The notes beneath the pieces are model-generated. The model did no database searches. It was not told the DNA's origin and was given only the letters and a program-made list of their open reading frames with translations. From the NCBI GenBank assembly GCA_035540495.1, contig DATLGL010000054.1:1-24216 (forward strand): DNA of 24,216 nucleotides, in the 5' to 3' direction. Shown here one piece after another: positions 22,331-24,216 of the stretch. Both the position numbers and the translations under genes were made by a program. Every line of letters starts with the position of its first letter. The first letter of the stretch is position 1. The DNA is from DASVEG01 sp035540495 (GTDB lineage Bacteria > Actinomycetota > Acidimicrobiia > Acidimicrobiales > CADCTF01).

Positions 22331-23535
22331 CGCGGGACCTGCGACCAGGGCAGGTCCTTGTCGACCCGCACGTCACCGGGGAGACCGAGCACCCGCTCGC
22401 CGAGGATGTTGCGCATCACCTCCGACGTGCCGCCTTCGATGGAGTTGGCTCGCGCACGGAGGAACGCCTGCTGCGTCGACCGGGAGGCCATCGCAGTCGC
22501 CGAGCGGTCCATGTTGTACTCGCCGTAGAGGCCGCCCTCCATGCCCATGAGGTCGATGCACAGCTCGTAGATCTTCTTGTTGAGCTCGGCGAAGTGCAGC
22601 TTCCCCGTCGATCCCTCAGGACCTGGGTTGCCCTTCTGTCGGTTCTGCGACGCCCGGATGTTGGTGAGGCGGAGCACCTCCGCTTCGATCCACGCGCTCA
22701 TGAGGCGGTCCTTCAGTGCGAGCGCGGGAGCCGACGTCTTGTCGGCCCGGCCGTTCCAGATCTCGACCGCGGTTCCGATGGGTCCGCTGCCTCGGGGCGA
22801 GATCGCGCCGCCGATGGAGACCCGCTCGTTCATGAGCGTGGTGAGCGACACCCGCCAGCCGTCGCCGATCTCGCCGAGTCGCTCCTCGTCGGGGATGCGG
22901 ACGTCGGTGAAGTAGACCTCGTTGAACTCGGCGTCCCCGGTCATCTGACGCAGCGGCCGCACCTCGACGCCGGGCGCGTGCATGTCGACGACGAAGTAGG
23001 TGAGGCCCTTGTGCTTCGGCTGCTCCGGGTCGGTTCGGGCGACGAGCATCCCCCAGCGCGACACGTGGGCGAGCGTCGTCCACACCTTCTGGCCGTTGAC
23101 GACCCACTCGTCACCGTCGCGCACGGCTCGGGTGGCGAGCGAAGCGACGTCCGAGCCGGCGCCGGGCTCGGAGAAGAGCTGGCACCACACCTCTTCGCCC
23201 GTGAACAACGGCCGGAGGTAGCGCTGCTTCTGCTTGTCGCTGCCATGGGAGACGACCGTCGGCGCGCCCATGCCGTGACCAATGGGGTTCCGGTAGTAGG
23301 GCGACGGCGCCCCGGCCGCGGCCAGCCGCTCGTTGATCTCCCGCTGGAGCTTCGGTGACGCGCCGAGGCCGCCGTAACCCTCCGGGAAGTGGACCCACGC
23401 CAGGCCCATGTCGTACTGGGCGCCGAGGAACTCGCGCTCCGGCGTCGTCTTCGGGGGGAACTTCTCGAGCAGCTCGTCGATGAGCTCGGTGACCCGTGCG
23501 GTCTCGGCGTCGGGGGCGGTGCGGAGGTCAGTCAT
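22327..23535 (-). CDS. Acyl-CoA dehydrogenase
   Basis: 402 residues from the ATG at 23535, normal length. It would oxidise acyl-CoA to enoyl-CoA with FAD, passing electrons to an electron-transfer flavoprotein. Motifs: WCQLFSEPGAGSDVASL (117-133) and NGQKVWTT (147-154) in the flavin/substrate region, the middle beta domain to about 250, and EGGTSEVMRNILGERVLGLPG (367-387) in the C-terminal helical domain, typical of FadE-type enzymes. It lies second in a four-gene operon, 21 bp after the PNPOx-like gene and overlapping the LLM gene. With the crotonase at 19453-20265 it could form successive beta-oxidation steps. Chain-length or sterol specificity cannot be read from the sequence. Confidence 0.95.
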   Translation of the reverse strand: MTDLRTAPDAETARVTELIDELLEKFPPKTTPEREFLGAQYDMGLAWVHFPEGYGGLGASPKLQREINERLAAAGAPSPYYRNPIGHGMGAPTVVSHGSDKQKQRYLRPLFTGEEVWCQLFSEPGAGSDVASLATRAVRDGDEWVVNGQKVWTTLAHVSRWGMLVARTDPEQPKHKGLTYFVVDMHAPGVEVRPLRQMTGDAEFNEVYFTDVRIPDEERLGEIGDGWRVSLTTLMNERVSIGGAISPRGSGPIGTAVEIWNGRADKTSAPALALKDRLMSAWIEAEVLRLTNIRASQNRQKGNPGPEGSTGKLHFAELNKKIYELCIDLMGMEGGLYGEYNMDRSATAMASRSTQQAFLRARANSIEGGTSEVMRNILGERVLGLPGDVRVDKDLPWSQVPR

Positions 23536-23556
23536 CGCTCATGACGCTAACGCGGC

Positions 23557-24045
23557 TCAGCGGGCGAGCTTCTTGTTGTCCCAGCTCACCGCGCGCGACG
23601 GCGTGAAGACGACCCACCGCCAGCCCCGGCCGCGGGCCGACGCGCCGTTCCGGACCTTCTCGCCCGCCGGTGCCTCCGGTTCCCCGTGGCCGCCCGAGTA
23701 CTTGCGGCCCATCTGCCAGCGGACCTCCTCGAGGTCCGGCTCCGCGTTCTCCGCGTCGGCGTCTTCGAGCACCGTGGCCGTCCCCTGGAACATGACGCCC
23801 TGGAGCTCCGGAAAGCGCTCGTTGCGATCGACGAGGATGGTGCACTCCGGGTTCCGCCGAAGGTTCGTGATCTTCTGCCCGCGGCAGTAGAAGTAGATCT
23901 TCCCGCCGCCCCACCCGAACCACAGCGGGGTCAGGTTGATGCGGGTGCCCGGGCCGACGGTGGCGACACGCATGTTCCACGTCGTCGTCATCAGCTCCTC
24001 GAGCTCGTCGTCGGTGAGACCGAGCTCCTTCGGGATCTTCGCCAT
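23557..24045 (-). CDS. PNPOx-like flavin/F420-binding protein
   Basis: 162 residues from the ATG at 24043-24045; first gene of the operon. The split-barrel pattern is visible: MRVATVGPGTRINLTPLWFG, KIYFYCRGQKITNLRRNPEC, TILVDRNERFPELQGVMFQG and TATVLED. These match the pyridoxamine 5'-phosphate oxidase-like superfamily, whose actinobacterial members often bind F420 or FMN. The C-terminal part (about 125-162) is basic and ends VFTPSRAVSWDNKKLAR. Its grouping with an LLM oxidoreductase supports an F420-linked redox role. Reaction and substrate are unknown. Confidence 0.88.
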   Translation of the reverse strand: MAKIPKELGLTDDELEELMTTTWNMRVATVGPGTRINLTPLWFGWGGGKIYFYCRGQKITNLRRNPECTILVDRNERFPELQGVMFQGTATVLEDADAENAEPDLEEVRWQMGRKYSGGHGEPEAPAGEKVRNGASARGRGWRWVVFTPSRAVSWDNKKLAR

Positions 24046-24122
24046 GCCGCACCCTAGGCACCGCGTCGCCTAGAACTTCCGGGCCGGGGTTCGAGGTGAC
24101 AGTTGGGCCCCCTGGTTCGGGT

Positions 24123-24216
24123 TCATGATGCTCGCTTGAGCTGGTGTGAGGTGAGGACCTGGAGTGGTGTGCGCCCTCGCATGAAGTCGCTGTGGTTGCG
24201 GCGGCGGCGGTTGTAG
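24123..24216 (-). pseudogene. C-terminal end of a second transposase (cut by window edge)
   Basis: On the minus strand the last 94 bases read YNRRRRNHSDFMRGRTPLQV and then LTSHQLKRAS before a stop at 24123. The YN-x-x-R-x-H-x-x-x-x-G-x-TP-x-x-L pattern is the usual tail of rve-type transposases (IS3/IS481 groups). Its status beyond the window is unknown. The bases 24046-24122 are noncoding and probably contain the end of this insertion sequence, but no terminus could be fixed. Confidence 0.6.

Overview
The window is high-GC DNA with actinobacterial traits: an F420-type luciferase-like oxidoreductase, a PNPOx-type F420/FMN-binding protein and an acyl-CoA dehydrogenase in one cluster, GTG/TTG starts, and a MobF relaxase with an actinobacterial-style integrase module. 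An uncultured or little-studied actinomycete (for example class Acidimicrobiia) would fit, but the sequence does not settle the taxon.

Layout. (1) 1-6123, minus strand: one uninterrupted secreted giant protein, 2041 codons visible, with its C-terminus beyond the left edge. It has a signal peptide, a DNRLRE-like wall-protein region, five fibronectin III domains, a DUF11-like domain and RHS/YD repeats. A 77-bp spacer with two inverted repeats separates it from a divergent, membrane-anchored beta-propeller protein (6201-7628). (2) About 7659-16998: an integrative and probably mobilizable element whose right end abuts tRNA-Leu(GAG). In order from the tRNA it holds an IS481-family insertion sequence with a perfect 15-bp target duplication, a two-gene small-protein pair (HicA-like plus an unknown partner), a tyrosine integrase translationally coupled to an XRE regulator, a divergent xis/winged-helix regulator/MobF relaxase operon, a two-hairpin oriT candidate just upstream of the relaxase, and a frameshifted DUF2441-like gene. 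The left attachment site was not found, so it is unclear whether the RHS protein is cargo.

(3) 17171-18723, plus strand: a putative HExxH metallopeptidase with features of proteins linked to extracellular contractile injection systems, overlapping by 4 bp a 100-residue gene of unknown function. Next is a decayed aminoglycoside-phosphotransferase-like gene (18743-19475). (4) 19453-24045: mostly metabolic genes. These are a crotonase-fold protein with unusual active-site positions, a membrane-anchored coiled-coil protein, and a tight minus-strand operon of PNPOx-like protein, acyl-CoA dehydrogenase, LLM oxidoreductase and a divergent Clp-N domain protein. The last 94 bases hold the C-terminal end of a second transposase.

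The integrase, xis-like protein and XRE regulator would control excision and integration at tRNA-Leu, and the relaxase would start transfer from the oriT candidate. No coupling protein or mating-pore gene is visible, so the element would depend on genes outside the window or on a helper. Several genes are broken by single-base shifts or deletion (transposase, DUF2441-like gene, APH-like gene), which suggests accessory DNA in turnover on both sides of the tRNA.
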